A stretch of 64,000 bases of DNA from Streptomyces uncialis. Lineage in GTDB: Bacteria; Actinomycetota; Actinomycetes; Streptomycetales; Streptomycetaceae. Location: positions 620,001 to 684,000 of the forward strand of contig NZ_LFBV01000002.1 of NCBI RefSeq assembly GCF_001905345.1. Direction: 5' to 3'. Every line of letters starts with the position of its first letter. The stretch's first letter is position 1. Made by a program: the position numbers and the translations under genes. The notes below the pieces were generated by a model, which ran no database searches, was not told the DNA's origin, and saw only the letters and a list, made by a program, of their open reading frames with translations. Shown here in pieces: positions 51,981-62,271 of the stretch.

Positions 51981-54900
51981 TTCATCCCTCCGACTGGCAC
52001 GGCATCACCGGTTTCGGGATCATTGTATGTGCCCAGGTTTCTCCCGTTGATGAGTTCATTGGTGACGGTGGCCTGGAACATCAGCCCCGTGACTCCATTG
52101 GCGTTCGTTCCTATGGCCTGCATATGGAACGACTCCGCCACGGTCCGACTCCCCTTGTACTGGGGTGTGACCTTGTAGTACACCGTCATGCCCGCCTCCA
52201 GGGCCTGCTGCACCTCCCTCTCGTACTGGCGCATGTTCTGGGAGCCCTGGGTCGAGCCGTCCTGCCAGGTGTTGGCGCCGCGTGAGCAGGTGGCGATGTT
52301 CTTCAGGTCGGTGCCCGAACCGCTGAGCTTGTCCCCCAGCAGATGGCAGGCGTTGATGTTCGTCCTCATGCTCAGATTGTGGAACGCGGCTGTCCGCCTC
52401 GCCCAGTCGTACCCGGGCGGCTTGACCTCCTTGACCTTGGGTGCACTCCCTCGGGACTTGTTGTCCTCCACATATTTCTGGGTCAGGCAGGCTTCCATCC
52501 CGGTGGCCCGTCCGCCGTTCGCCTTGTCCGTCTCGCCGAGATTGAGCCAGCCGCCCGAGCCGGCGTCGCAGCCGCCGGGACCACGGGGCGAGAAGGGTTT
52601 CGGTGTCACCGCGTCGAAGAGCCGGTCGATCGCGGTGTCCACCGGGTTCTCGTAGCCGAAGACCCAGCTTCCGGCCTCGATCCCCAGACCCACGGGGGTG
52701 CGCTTGGTTCCGAACTTGGCCGCCTTGCGGCCCCAGTCCCTCGCGGTGTCCAGGAATTGGTCGAAACCGAAGTCATGGCCGTCGAGTTCGACGAAGGTCG
52801 TCGGATTGCCGCCGGTGAAGGCGTAGCGGCTGCCTGTGTAGGGGTCGGACCCCAGGTTCATGTCCGCCAGGGCCCCGTTGTACATGTCCCGGCTGGTGAA
52901 CCTGTTCAGACCCGGGTTGTAGTCACGGAAGCCCATGTCGTACGTCCCCGTCGAGGCGTCCCAGCGCTTCGCGTTGTACCGGTAGGGGTTGTACGCCTCC
53001 TGTGCCGGGTTGGCGGCGTCCGGCCGGTCTATTCCGGTGAAGTCCTGGACGTCGTCGGAACCGTAGGCGGTGTATCCGTAGGTGGCCTTGGAGTTGCCGT
53101 TCCCGTCGGTGAGGATCTCCACGTCCGTGTGGCTGTTGTAGCCGTAGTAGCCGTCCTCGGTGGTGCCGTCGGTGTTGTGCTTCACCTGCGACAGCCGTTC
53201 ACCCCAGGGGCTGTACTGGTAGGACTTGCGGAGCGCTCCCGCGACCTCCTCGTTGAGCACCTCGTCGGCCAGACCGAGGTAGGTGAAGTCGGTGGTCCTG
53301 GAGCCTTCCGTCTTCGAGGCCGTGCGGTCGAGCGGGTCGAAGGAGTACGCGGTGGTCTCCATCGTTCCGGCCTGGTTCCGCTTCTGCGACTGGACGACAT
53401 GGTCGAAGCCGTCGTAGACGCTGCGTTCGACGACCTGGCCGCCCCGGGTGACGGTGCCCTGCCGGCCGAAGGGGTCGTAGGCGTAGACCGAGGTGCTGCC
53501 CGCGGAGGTGGCGGAGACGAGCCGGTTGCGGTCGTAGGCGAAGGTCGTGGACGCGCCCTTGACCGTCTGGCTGACGACGTTCGCGTTGTCGTCGTGCACA
53601 TAGACGTCGGTGCTCGCCGCGTGGCCGGTCCGCGTCGAACGGGTCAGCCGGTCGGCCGGGTCGTAGGTGTAGTCCGTGGTGGATTCCAGGTAGGACGTGT
53701 GGGCCTCGGCGTTCATCTTCTTCGCCACGTCCCGCGCCTTGTTGCCGTTGGCGTCGTAGCCGTAGGTGTGCGAGGCGACGAGGGTGCCGTTGGCCTTCTT
53801 CTCGGTCTGGCCGCTGACGGAACCGTTGAGGTGGTAGGTGCGGTCGACCGTGTTCTGGTTGGCCTTGGTCTCCTTGAGCTTGAGCCCTCGGGCCGTGTAG
53901 GTGTACGAGGACAGCTTCGGCGCGGTGTCCGCGGCGGAGCGGCCCACCGAGACGGTCGACACCAGATCCCGCAGATCGTAGGTGTAGGCGGAGTGCTGGT
54001 CGGGATGGCTGACGGTGACGGGGCGGCCGTTGGCGTCGTACGTGTACGCCGTCGACTTCCGCTCCTGGCCCGCGAGCGCCTCGGTCACCTTCGACACCCT
54101 GTTCAGGGAGTTGTAGACCACGGTGTAGGCGTCGACCTTGGTGCCGGTCGAGGTGTCGTCGATCGACGTCATGTTGCCGTTGACGTCGTAGGCGTACGCG
54201 AAGGAGCGCCTCTCGTCGTCCGTCTCACCCGCGGTGTCGCGGACCAGCTTCACGCCGTCGGCGACGACCGTGCCCGCGCTGTCGCGGAACAGCTGGAGCT
54301 TGGCCTGGTTGCCATGGGTCAGCGGGAACGAGCCGAGCGAGACCCAGGTCCCGGCACCCGTGGCCTGGTTCCGGGTGATGTCGGCCGTCGTACCGTCGGT
54401 CTTGGTGAAGGTGTACTTCGCGGTCGTGGCCGCCCCGCTGACCGGCGGGTACTTCACATAGGCGGTGTACGTGCCGCTCTTGGGGACGTCGAGGTTCCAG
54501 GTGAACGCCTCGGTGCCCGTCCCCGCCGCCTGCGTCTGGTGGTCGTAGCCGTGCTGGCCGGTGGCGGTGGCCTTCGGCCAGGTGCCTGTCGCGGAGGTGC
54601 TCTGCGTGTCGGAGTTGTCCACGACGACGACCGCGCTGCCGACCGGCACTCCGTCGTCCGTCTTGGTCCTCAGCTTCCCGTCCGGGAAGAACGACCAGCC
54701 CATGGTCCGCGTCGCGGTGCCGTTGGCCGAGGTGATCGTCCGGGCGGTCTGCTGTCCCAGTTCGTTGTAGTCGTACGAGGTGGAGATGGACCAGGGATCG
54801 GTGGACTTCTTCGCCCAGCCGTTGTCGTAGTACTCGTGGTCGGTGTCGTTGCGGACCGTCTGCCCCTCCGACGGCGGCAGCGAGGTCCGCTTCACCCGGC

Positions 54901-57900
54901 CCACGGCGTCGTAGACGGTCTCCGTGTAGATCCGCTGGTTGTGCCGGGGGTCGGCCGGGTCGTACGGCTGGTACTGGCGCACCGGCCGGTTCAGCGCGTC
55001 GTAGACGGTTTCCGAGGCGAAGTCGTCCGGCGCGGCGGTGTTCACCCCGCGCGGGCTGATCTTCCTGGTGTTGTTGCCCACCCGGTCGTACTCGAACCTG
55101 GTCGTCCGGTAGGTGGTGCCCTCGTAGGGAACGCGGACCTCCGTCCGGGCACCGCGCTCGTCATGGACGGTGTGGGTGGTGTTGTTCTCCTTGTCGGTGG
55201 CGGACGTGACCAGGGAGTCCTTGTCGTAGGTCTGCGAGGTGGTGTGCCCCGCGGCGTCCGTCGTCCCGACGACCCGGTGGTTGAGGTCGTAGGCCGTCTT
55301 CGTGGTGAAGTCGTCGGGGTCAGGTGTGGCGGTCTTCTTCGGGTCGCGCATCGTGACGAGGTTGCCGACGTTGTCGTAGACGTACGAGACCGTGTCACCG
55401 GCGTGGTTGGCGACGCTCGTCAACTGGTCGATGCCGTCGTAGGTGTTGACGGTCCGGTAGTCACCCGGGTCCGTCGTGGTCAGGGCGCCCTTGGGCTCGG
55501 TGGTGACGAGCAGATTGCCGACCTTGTCGTAGGTGTACAGGGACCGGCGGATCGGGGCGGTCGGGGTGTCCTGGGGAGCCGCGGCCTCGGTGATCTGGTC
55601 GGCGGCGTCGTAGACCGCGGTGGAGACCGCGCCCGTGGGTGAGGTCGAGGTGGTGACGTTGTCGTTCGCGTCGTAGACCGGTGCGAGGGTGGTGATCACC
55701 ACTCCGCCCTGCTGGTCCTTCGGCGCCCTGTGCACCAGCGGGCGGCCGTAGACGTCATAGGTCTGGGTGGTCCTGATGCCCAGCGCGTCGGTGACCTCCC
55801 GGGTGCGGCCCCGCTCGTCGTAGACGAAGTTCCTGGCCTTGTTGAGCGCGTCGGTGACGGTGGCCGGGAGCCCGTGCGGACCGAAGCCGCTGTTGGAGGA
55901 GACGTTGCCGTTGGCGTCGGTCACCTTGGTCATCAGACCGTGGGCGTTGTACTCGTACTTCGTGGTGTAGTCGTCCGGTATGGACGGGGTGGCGACGCCC
56001 TTGGGGTCGGTGACCGTGGTCAGATTGCCGAAGGAGTCGTAGTCGAACTGCCAGCCGCGGCCCTCCGGTGACGTCTTACGGAAGAGGTCGGCCGAGAAGC
56101 CGTCGACCCGCGTCTGGTACTCGTACTTCGACGCGTTCGCCGGATAGGCGCCCGGGGCGCACTCGGCGGCGGAGGGGACACCGGTCCGGTTCTGCTCCGG
56201 ATCCCGCTTCCACTGCGGATAGCCGGTCTTCTGGTCGTAGCAGTAGGCCGTCCTCGCTCCGTTGGCCTCTTCCAGGAGGACGACGTTGTTGTCGGCGTCC
56301 CATGTCGACTTCGTGAGCTGGGACTTGGCGTTGGTGTGCCGGACGCCGCGACCATGACCGTCCGTCAGATAGCTGGAGACGCGCTGCTCGGAGTCGGTGA
56401 CGGTGGTGTCGGTGCGGGTGGCGTCGGTGGTGTCGACCGCGTAGGTGAAGCCGGTCGTGCCCTGGAGCCGGTCCGTGAGCGTCTTCGTACGCCAGTTGTC
56501 CTTGACAGCGGTGCCCGCGCCCGGCACGTGGTAGGCGAGTGCGGTGCCGTTGCCGCGCGGGTCCTCGGCCCTGACCAATTTGACGTTCCGGTCGCTCTGG
56601 GCCGTGTCGTAGGAGAAGGAGAACACCTTGGGCTGGCCGGACCCGTCACCGTCGGTGATCCGGCCGAGCAGCCCCTTGGTGGTGTAGTGGAAGGAGACCT
56701 TACGGCCGGCGATGTCCGTCATGGACTTCACATGGTCGTGGATCCGGGGATTGTCGAGATCGGTGCCCGGGACCTTCGCACCCGCGTCGTTGATGTACTC
56801 GTAGGCCGCGTCGCCCTTCTCCCAGTAGTCGACGGTGAGTGACTGCCGGTTGGCCGGGTCGGTGACATAGGTGAGGAACTTGATGGTCCGGTTGTTGGAG
56901 ACCCGCTCCTCGTAGGTGAACTCCTGGGTGTTGCCGTTGTTGTCGACGGTCTCGGTGAGATAGCCGTCGCAGCCGAACCGGAAGCGGGTGCCGTCGGGCC
57001 GGGTGAACGTCCACGCGTCGGAGACGGTGTCCTGGTCGGGTGTGCAGGTCACACCGGTCTTCCTGGCCAGCCGGTAGTGAACGCCCGGCGGTGCCTTCCA
57101 GGTGCCGTCGGACTGCTTCGTGAAGAGAAGCGTGGTGCCGTCGCCGTCCGTCAGCCGTATCTCGGTGGGGTTGTCGCGCGGATGGAAGTCGAGCGGTGTG
57201 CCCAGCCTGACGGGTCCGGCGAGCTGCGCGGACCAGCCGTGCCCCAGGACGGTGTCCGAGGTGTCCTGGGAGTTGTAGGAGAAACGGGCGAAGGTGGTCA
57301 GACCCCGGCCCGGGTTCGTGAAGGCGTTGTAGGACCAGACGCTGTTGCCCGCGCCGATATTGTTCATGACCGTCGAGCCGGCGCCGGTGTTCTTCCCGGT
57401 GTACGAGTAGAACTTCTCCATACCCAGGTGGTGCGCCTTCAGGTCCTCGACCGCCACGTCCTGCTTGAGCGGCGGGATACCACCCGCGCCCGCCGAGAGC
57501 CAGGTACCGTCCGAGACCTTGCGGATGTCCCAGTTGATGTAGTGCTCGGCGCGTTCGTTGCCGGTGGTGGTGATGTCGGGCGAGCGGATGGCCGCGTTGA
57601 CCGTGGCCGACTTGCCCGGCAGCAGCGCCGGTATCGCGGTTCTCTTCTGGTTGGCGGGCGTGGTGACGTCGCTGCCGTCGGGCAGCTTCCAGGTGTACGA
57701 GAGTTCCCGCTCACCGGCGGCCCACGCCGTCGACGTGGTGTTGGTGATGGTGACCGCGCCCGTGTAGTCGGTGTTCGTCGTCATCCGGTGCGGGGTGCCG
57801 GGCGCGTAGTAGGTGTTCTCCGCGGTGGCGTCCACATAGATCACCCGCAGCAGCGGGCGCAGTTGGGCGTCGGGCGCGCCCGCGGAGAGGAACATCGAGC

Positions 57901-60679
57901 GCTCCTGTGCCCCGGCGGCCGTCTCGTTGTTCAGTTTGACCAGGGCGCCCTTGTTGCTGCCCGGGGTCTTCACCCAGTTCTGGGTGAGGCCGGTGGCGTC
58001 CCACCAGTGGCGGCCCAGATCGGTTCCGAAGGACGGCACGTGGTCGGCGACGGCGGCCGAGTGGTCACCGCCGGGCGAGGTCCACGCGGTGGTGGCGTTG
58101 GCGTTGTTCCAGGTGGCGGTGGTGTCGGTGAACTCCCGGGTGAGACCGTGCAGGTCGTACCGGGCTTTCGCGGTGCCGCCGCGTTCGGTCAGTGTCGACC
58201 AGAGGAACATCCGGCTTTCGAGGACGGTCGCCGTGCTCGGGATGGCGGTGGTGGGGAAGTCGACCACGGCGCGGGTCCTGCCGTACGTCCCCGAGTTGTT
58301 GCCCACGCTCAGCCACTGCTGGCCGACCGTGCCCTGCTCGATGGTGTTGAGGTTGGTGGTCGGCTTCAGGGACGACAGGGTGGTGTCGGTCTGTCCCGCC
58401 TGGATGAGCCGCATGGTGCGGCCCGCCTTGGGGATGGCGACCAGCCGGGTCGGTGAGCCGAGGACCTGGTTGTCCCTGGTTCTGACCGCGATCTGGTAGT
58501 AGTACACCTTCCCGATCTCCTCCGGACTGCTGTCCGGGGTGGGTACCGCGGTGGTGTCGGTGTACCTGGTGACCGTCCTTGCGATCGGCGCGATCCGCGT
58601 CGCGGAGGACGGGGTGAACACCTGCTGGGTGGAGCGGTGGAGCTGGTACTCGACGATGTCGAGGGACGCGTCACCGCTGGTGTTCGTGTAGGCGGGCCAG
58701 GACAGCTCGGGGCCGGTGGAATGGATGACCGTCGGCGAGCGCAGCGAGGTGCCGACCTTGCCGAAGGTGACGGTCAGCCGCGGGATGGTGGAGGTCTCAC
58801 CACCGTAGTCGTAGTCCGCGGCCTCGTAGGCGGGCCCGCCGAGCGGCGCGGTGGCGCTCTCGTTGACGGCCTTGACGACGAAGCCGTGGTTCGGCGAAGT
58901 GCCGTTGACCCACTTCTGCACGGTGTCGGCGACGGCGAAGTTGTGCCAGGAGTTGTACTCGCCGATGTCCTTGCGGATCTGCCCCGGGTTGACGAGCCGT
59001 ACGGCGTCGGCCATGGTCCGCCGGGAGGCGTCGCCGGTGTCCCCGAGGACGATGGAGCCGGTGCTGCCCTTGGCGAAGCTGATCTGACCGGTGCCGAGCA
59101 TCCGCCAGCCCGCGGTGCCGGTCGACTGGTCGACCGTGTCGTTCTGCGCGGGTACGGCCGAGTTGATCGTGTAGGGGGCGGCGGTGGCGCCGTCCGCGAG
59201 CGGAGTGGTGTACGCCTCGACGCGGTAGTCCGTCGGGTCGTGGACCTGCGGCCGGTAGGTGTAGCTCTCGCCCGTGGCCGCGTTCTTGTTGTACGAGTAG
59301 TCGCCGCCGGAGCCGGTACCGGCGACCCTCGGCCACTCACCGACGGCGGCCGTCCCGGGGTCACCGTCGTCCAGCTGCACGGTGGTGGAGGACTGCTCCC
59401 CGGCCAGTGCGCTGGTGTTGTTCCAGTTGGCCGTCGCCTCGTCCCAGGCTCCGGTGGCCCGGCGGATCTCGACGTCCACATTGGTGGTGCCGGTGGTGTG
59501 GACCTGGTCGTAGTACAGGCCCAGCCGGGCCGCGTCGATCTTGGCGCCGGCCGGTATCGCGGTCAGCGGGAACTTGATGAGGGACCGGGCGATACCGGTG
59601 GCGCTGGTCTTGCCCGCCGCCATCTCCCAGGTGCCGTTGAAGTTGGTCGTGGGCTGGTCCGAGCGGACCATCACGTCCTGGGAGACCGACGCGGAGGGCG
59701 CGATGGTGATCGTCGGGTCGACGACCACCGGGTACTTCCGCCCGGGCGCGGCGAGCCAGTCCGCGTCCGGGGTGAGGGTGAGCCGCCAGCCCTTGCCGTG
59801 GCGGGTGAGCTTCTGCGTGACCTTCGGGCTGAAGGACTTCCCGTACGGGGAGGTGCGGTCCTTCCTGCTGTCGGTCATGAACGCGGGCGGGATCACCAGC
59901 ACGGGGGTGGCCGGGTTCTCGCCGAACAGCGCGATCGAGCCGTCCGGCCGCTCCTTGGGCCGCAGGGCGCCCGCGTCGAGGGTGAAGACGTACGTCACCG
60001 GGTTCACGGGCCGCCGGGCGAGGGTGATGTTCTCCTTCACCCGGCCCGCGCCGACCTGGTACGACACATCGGCGCCGTCGGCCAGGCCCTTGTAGGTGAC
60101 CGTGTCCCCCTTGGCGGTGGGCTTGACGCCCTTGGCCGCGCCCAGGAGACCGAGGCTGACGGCCTGGCCCTCCGGGGTCTCGAAGCGCAGCAGCCTTCGG
60201 GGGTCCGTACCGAACCAGCTACGGCTGGTGTTCGCGGTGTTGGCGAAGGCGAAGTCCTGGCCCGTGACGGCCTTTACCGTGGTGTCGACTGGCTTCCATG
60301 CCTTGCCCGACCGATAAGAGACTGGGCTGGCCGATAATTCAGCCTCGACCCGTCCGTCGGAGAGCTGCCAGAACCGGGCCTGAGGCGTACGCCTTTCGGC
60401 CAGTTCCCTGATCCGCTTGGCCGGGGGAGCCTTCTTCCCCTTGGCCAGTTTCTCCCGGCTGGGTATCTCCAGCTTTGCGCCTGCCGGAGGTTTGGCGAGC
60501 CCGGGGCCTTTCTTGTCCTCATCGCCCGAGAGCCAGCCCTTGACGGTCTCGACGACTCCCTTGTCGTCACCCTTGCCCGTCGGCGACTTCGGTTCGGCGT
60601 AGGCGATCTGCGGCAGCATCGTGCCCGCGATCGCTGCCGCGACCAGGCATGACACGTACTTCGCGTACGGAGATCTCAC
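51977..60679 (-). CDS. Secreted RHS/YD-repeat polymorphic toxin with DNA/RNA endonuclease tip
   Basis: About 2,900 residues from a GTG at 60679, behind GGAAGG. Signal peptide 1-28 (SCLVAAAIAGTMLPQIAYA). Two DNRLRE (CBM96-like) modules follow (SQDVMVRSDQPTTNFNG and a second near 850-1000), then an RHS core of YD repeats (about 1100-2560) and the RHS core end signature YDMGFRDYNPGLNRFTSRD near 2580. The tip (~2770-2900) has CHLLGDKLSGSGTDLKN and QYEREVQQALEAGMTVYYKVTPQY, matching the Endonuclease_NS_2 family, with His of the CHLL motif as the likely catalytic base. Export and tip release should deliver a nuclease to rivals. Confidence 0.92.
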   Translation of the reverse strand: MRSPYAKYVSCLVAAAIAGTMLPQIAYAEPKSPTGKGDDKGVVETVKGWLSGDEDKKGPGLAKPPAGAKLEIPSREKLAKGKKAPPAKRIRELAERRTPQARFWQLSDGRVEAELSASPVSYRSGKAWKPVDTTVKAVTGQDFAFANTANTSRSWFGTDPRRLLRFETPEGQAVSLGLLGAAKGVKPTAKGDTVTYKGLADGADVSYQVGAGRVKENITLARRPVNPVTYVFTLDAGALRPKERPDGSIALFGENPATPVLVIPPAFMTDSRKDRTSPYGKSFSPKVTQKLTRHGKGWRLTLTPDADWLAAPGRKYPVVVDPTITIAPSASVSQDVMVRSDQPTTNFNGTWEMAAGKTSATGIARSLIKFPLTAIPAGAKIDAARLGLYYDQVHTTGTTNVDVEIRRATGAWDEATANWNNTSALAGEQSSTTVQLDDGDPGTAAVGEWPRVAGTGSGGDYSYNKNAATGESYTYRPQVHDPTDYRVEAYTTPLADGATAAPYTINSAVPAQNDTVDQSTGTAGWRMLGTGQISFAKGSTGSIVLGDTGDASRRTMADAVRLVNPGQIRKDIGEYNSWHNFAVADTVQKWVNGTSPNHGFVVKAVNESATAPLGGPAYEAADYDYGGETSTIPRLTVTFGKVGTSLRSPTVIHSTGPELSWPAYTNTSGDASLDIVEYQLHRSTQQVFTPSSATRIAPIARTVTRYTDTTAVPTPDSSPEEIGKVYYYQIAVRTRDNQVLGSPTRLVAIPKAGRTMRLIQAGQTDTTLSSLKPTTNLNTIEQGTVGQQWLSVGNNSGTYGRTRAVVDFPTTAIPSTATVLESRMFLWSTLTERGGTAKARYDLHGLTREFTDTTATWNNANATTAWTSPGGDHSAAVADHVPSFGTDLGRHWWDATGLTQNWVKTPGSNKGALVKLNNETAAGAQERSMFLSAGAPDAQLRPLLRVIYVDATAENTYYAPGTPHRMTTNTDYTGAVTITNTTSTAWAAGERELSYTWKLPDGSDVTTPANQKRTAIPALLPGKSATVNAAIRSPDITTTGNERAEHYINWDIRKVSDGTWLSAGAGGIPPLKQDVAVEDLKAHHLGMEKFYSYTGKNTGAGSTVMNNIGAGNSVWSYNAFTNPGRGLTTFARFSYNSQDTSDTVLGHGWSAQLAGPVRLGTPLDFHPRDNPTEIRLTDGDGTTLLFTKQSDGTWKAPPGVHYRLARKTGVTCTPDQDTVSDAWTFTRPDGTRFRFGCDGYLTETVDNNGNTQEFTYEERVSNNRTIKFLTYVTDPANRQSLTVDYWEKGDAAYEYINDAGAKVPGTDLDNPRIHDHVKSMTDIAGRKVSFHYTTKGLLGRITDGDGSGQPKVFSFSYDTAQSDRNVKLVRAEDPRGNGTALAYHVPGAGTAVKDNWRTKTLTDRLQGTTGFTYAVDTTDATRTDTTVTDSEQRVSSYLTDGHGRGVRHTNAKSQLTKSTWDADNNVVLLEEANGARTAYCYDQKTGYPQWKRDPEQNRTGVPSAAECAPGAYPANASKYEYQTRVDGFSADLFRKTSPEGRGWQFDYDSFGNLTTVTDPKGVATPSIPDDYTTKYEYNAHGLMTKVTDANGNVSSNSGFGPHGLPATVTDALNKARNFVYDERGRTREVTDALGIRTTQTYDVYGRPLVHRAPKDQQGGVVITTLAPVYDANDNVTTSTSPTGAVSTAVYDAADQITEAAAPQDTPTAPIRRSLYTYDKVGNLLVTTEPKGALTTTDPGDYRTVNTYDGIDQLTSVANHAGDTVSYVYDNVGNLVTMRDPKKTATPDPDDFTTKTAYDLNHRVVGTTDAAGHTTSQTYDKDSLVTSATDKENNTTHTVHDERGARTEVRVPYEGTTYRTTRFEYDRVGNNTRKISPRGVNTAAPDDFASETVYDALNRPVRQYQPYDPADPRHNQRIYTETVYDAVGRVKRTSLPPSEGQTVRNDTDHEYYDNGWAKKSTDPWSISTSYDYNELGQQTARTITSANGTATRTMGWSFFPDGKLRTKTDDGVPVGSAVVVVDNSDTQSTSATGTWPKATATGQHGYDHQTQAAGTGTEAFTWNLDVPKSGTYTAYVKYPPVSGAATTAKYTFTKTDGTTADITRNQATGAGTWVSLGSFPLTHGNQAKLQLFRDSAGTVVADGVKLVRDTAGETDDERRSFAYAYDVNGNMTSIDDTSTGTKVDAYTVVYNSLNRVSKVTEALAGQERKSTAYTYDANGRPVTVSHPDQHSAYTYDLRDLVSTVSVGRSAADTAPKLSSYTYTARGLKLKETKANQNTVDRTYHLNGSVSGQTEKKANGTLVASHTYGYDANGNKARDVAKKMNAEAHTSYLESTTDYTYDPADRLTRSTRTGHAASTDVYVHDDNANVVSQTVKGASTTFAYDRNRLVSATSAGSTSVYAYDPFGRQGTVTRGGQVVERSVYDGFDHVVQSQKRNQAGTMETTAYSFDPLDRTASKTEGSRTTDFTYLGLADEVLNEEVAGALRKSYQYSPWGERLSQVKHNTDGTTEDGYYGYNSHTDVEILTDGNGNSKATYGYTAYGSDDVQDFTGIDRPDAANPAQEAYNPYRYNAKRWDASTGTYDMGFRDYNPGLNRFTSRDMYNGALADMNLGSDPYTGSRYAFTGGNPTTFVELDGHDFGFDQFLDTARDWGRKAAKFGTKRTPVGLGIEAGSWVFGYENPVDTAIDRLFDAVTPKPFSPRGPGGCDAGSGGWLNLGETDKANGGRATGMEACLTQKYVEDNKSRGSAPKVKEVKPPGYDWARRTAAFHNLSMRTNINACHLLGDKLSGSGTDLKNIATCSRGANTWQDGSTQGSQNMRQYEREVQQALEAGMTVYYKVTPQYKGSRTVAESFHMQAIGTNANGVTGLMFQATVTNELINGRNLGTYNDPETGDAVPVGGMK

Positions 60680-60836
60680 CTCGGTGTCCTTCCGTTCCGG
60701 CGCCCCCGAACCCTTCACAGAAAGGCGGAAAGGGCACGCCGAATGTGCTGGAACGGAGTTTTCCGTCCAGCCGGAACCATGTGCCTGCCGGGCTTGAGAG
60801 TTCGGGGATGTTTCCCCTCCTGGGCACGGCAGCGAA

Positions 60837-60867
60837 AGTATCGACCGTACGACTGACACCATGTCAA
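60837..60867 (-). promoter_or_regulatory. Putative promoter of the RHS toxin gene
   Basis: On the minus strand TTGACA (60862-60867) and GATACT (60837-60842), spacer 19 (18 if CGATAC is used). This would give a leader of ~150 bases before the GTG at 60679. Confidence 0.55.
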
Positions 60868-61000
60868 CCCTGCGGACATATAGGGCGGCAGAGAGCCCAT
60901 GGTGGCGCCAATTGGTCCGCTTTTTCCGGCTGCTTTCACAGCCGCCACGGAATGGTGTATAACCCTGCCGGTCAGCTGTCCGTCCACTCGGAGGAAGGCG

Positions 61001-61573
61001 GTGCGGGTCATTTCAGCCAGCAAAGAGGGGGAATCGACGGAGCCCGGAGCGGGCTCGGCCGCGGGTGCCGGGCCGAGTACGGTGACCGAGGCGGAGGCCG
61101 GTGCGGAGGCCGGGCAGGGCGCGGACCCGGGGCAGGACAAGGCGGCGGGCCGGGGTGCCAGGAGCCGACGGTGGATGTGGGTGACCGCCGGGGCGCTGGC
61201 GCTGGTCTGTGCGGGCATCGCGGGACTCGCGGTCCACGAGCCGTCCGGCGGGGGCGGTTCCGGGGAGCGGCGTCCCGCGCGGGCCGTGCCCACGGCGGAA
61301 GTGACGTACGTGGTCACCGGGCGGGGCACGGCGGAGATCACCTACCGCCCGGAGGGCGGAACGGGCGCGGCGACGGTTGTCCGGGAGGCCGCCCTGCCCT
61401 GGAGGAAGTCGATCCGGCTCCCCGTCGGCAAGTCACCGACCGTCGCCGTCGTCCTCGGCGAGAGCGGCGGCCGGGCCGCCTGCACGGTCGCGGTGCGCGG
61501 CGAGCATGTCCAGCGGGCCACCGCGACGGGCAGCTACGGGCGGGCGACGTGCGGCGGGGAGCGTCTGGGGTGA
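61001..61573 (+). CDS. MmpS-like membrane-anchored protein
   Basis: About 190 residues from GTG 61001, preceded by GGAGGAAGG; upstream in-frame starts are weaker. A long acidic Gly/Ala/Glu N-terminal region is followed by one membrane helix (MWVTAGALALVCAGIAGLAV) and an extracytoplasmic domain with VTYVVTGRGTAEITYRPEG, LPWRKSIRL, ACTVAVRGE and ATGSYGRATC, the MmpS pattern with two Cys. Mycobacterial MmpS proteins help MmpL exporters; no MmpL gene is nearby. Confidence 0.8.
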   Translation: MRVISASKEGESTEPGAGSAAGAGPSTVTEAEAGAEAGQGADPGQDKAAGRGARSRRWMWVTAGALALVCAGIAGLAVHEPSGGGGSGERRPARAVPTAEVTYVVTGRGTAEITYRPEGGTGAATVVREAALPWRKSIRLPVGKSPTVAVVLGESGGRAACTVAVRGEHVQRATATGSYGRATCGGERLG

Positions 61574-61661
61574 GACGCGGGCTGGACGATCGGGCCTTGG
61601 CGCCCGAGGGTGCGGTGAAGCGGCCGGGGGGCGGCCCCCGCGCGGCCGGGGCACCGCCCTT

Positions 61662-61724
61662 GACCGGATCTCTTCGTACCCGGTGTGACCGAGGACCGGA
61701 TCTCTACGTACCCGGTGTGACCGA
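61662..61724. repeat. Two 31-bp near-identical repeats
   Basis: 61662-61692 and 61694-61724, period 32, differing at one base (CTTCGTACC / CTACGTACC); each begins GACCGGATCTCT. They lie between the MmpS-like gene and the TPR gene. Confidence 0.85.
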
Positions 61725-61820
61725 CGGGGGTGATCGCGTCATTGTGCCGATCCGGCCGCTCACCTCCACCGCACGATCAAGGTCGCGCGAACCCGCCACC
61801 CCGAACGCGGCGCCCTCCTC

Positions 61821-61865
61821 CCGTCAGCCCCGTCAGCCCCGTCAGCCCCGTCAGCCCCGTCACCC
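61821..61865. repeat. 9-bp tandem repeat CCGTCAGCC, five copies
   Basis: Four exact copies and one with one changed base. They lie ~55 bp before the start of the TPR gene and may be a slippage-prone or structural element in its 5' region. The rest of 61574-61917 holds no gene. Confidence 0.85.
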
Positions 61866-61917
61866 ACACGGAATATTCACGTGTACCGCCCCGTTGCCGC
61901 GATCGAAGGAGGTTCGA

Positions 61918-62271
61918 GTGAACACGTACTACGAGTTCGGGACGGCCGCGGAGCGCTGGGAGCGCGCGCAGATGTTCTTCGACGCCAAGGAGTACCTGAC
62001 GGCGGCGCGCATCCTCGACGGTCTGGTGGCCGAGGCGCCGGAGCAGGTCGCCCCGCGGCTGCTGCTGGCCCGTGCGTACTACCACTCGGCCCGGCTCGGC
62101 CGCGCCGAGGAGCAGCTGAAGGCCGTGCTGGAGCGGGACCCCGTCGAGAGCTACGCCCGGCTGATGCTCGGCCGCACCCTGGAGCGCCAGGGGCGGGACG
62201 CCGAGGCCGCCGGACATCTGCGGATGGCCGCGGCCTTCGCCGGGGACTTCGGCCCGACGGACAACGGATGA
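61918..62271 (+). CDS. TPR-repeat protein (117 aa)
   Basis: 117 residues from GTG 61918 behind GAAGGAGG. Three TPR motifs in order: AERWERAQMFFDAKEYLTAARILDGLV, APRLLLARAYYHSARLGRAEEQLKAVLER, and ESYARLMLGRTLERQGRDAEAAGHLRMAAAF. TPR units are protein-binding scaffolds; the partner is unknown. Soluble, no signal peptide. Confidence 0.9.
   Translation: MNTYYEFGTAAERWERAQMFFDAKEYLTAARILDGLVAEAPEQVAPRLLLARAYYHSARLGRAEEQLKAVLERDPVESYARLMLGRTLERQGRDAEAAGHLRMAAAFAGDFGPTDNG

Noticed and set aside
52343..55642. Long plus-strand frame of 1,099 codons inside the RHS gene
   Set aside because: Val/Gly/Arg-rich antisense translation of the YD repeats with no ribosome site or motif.
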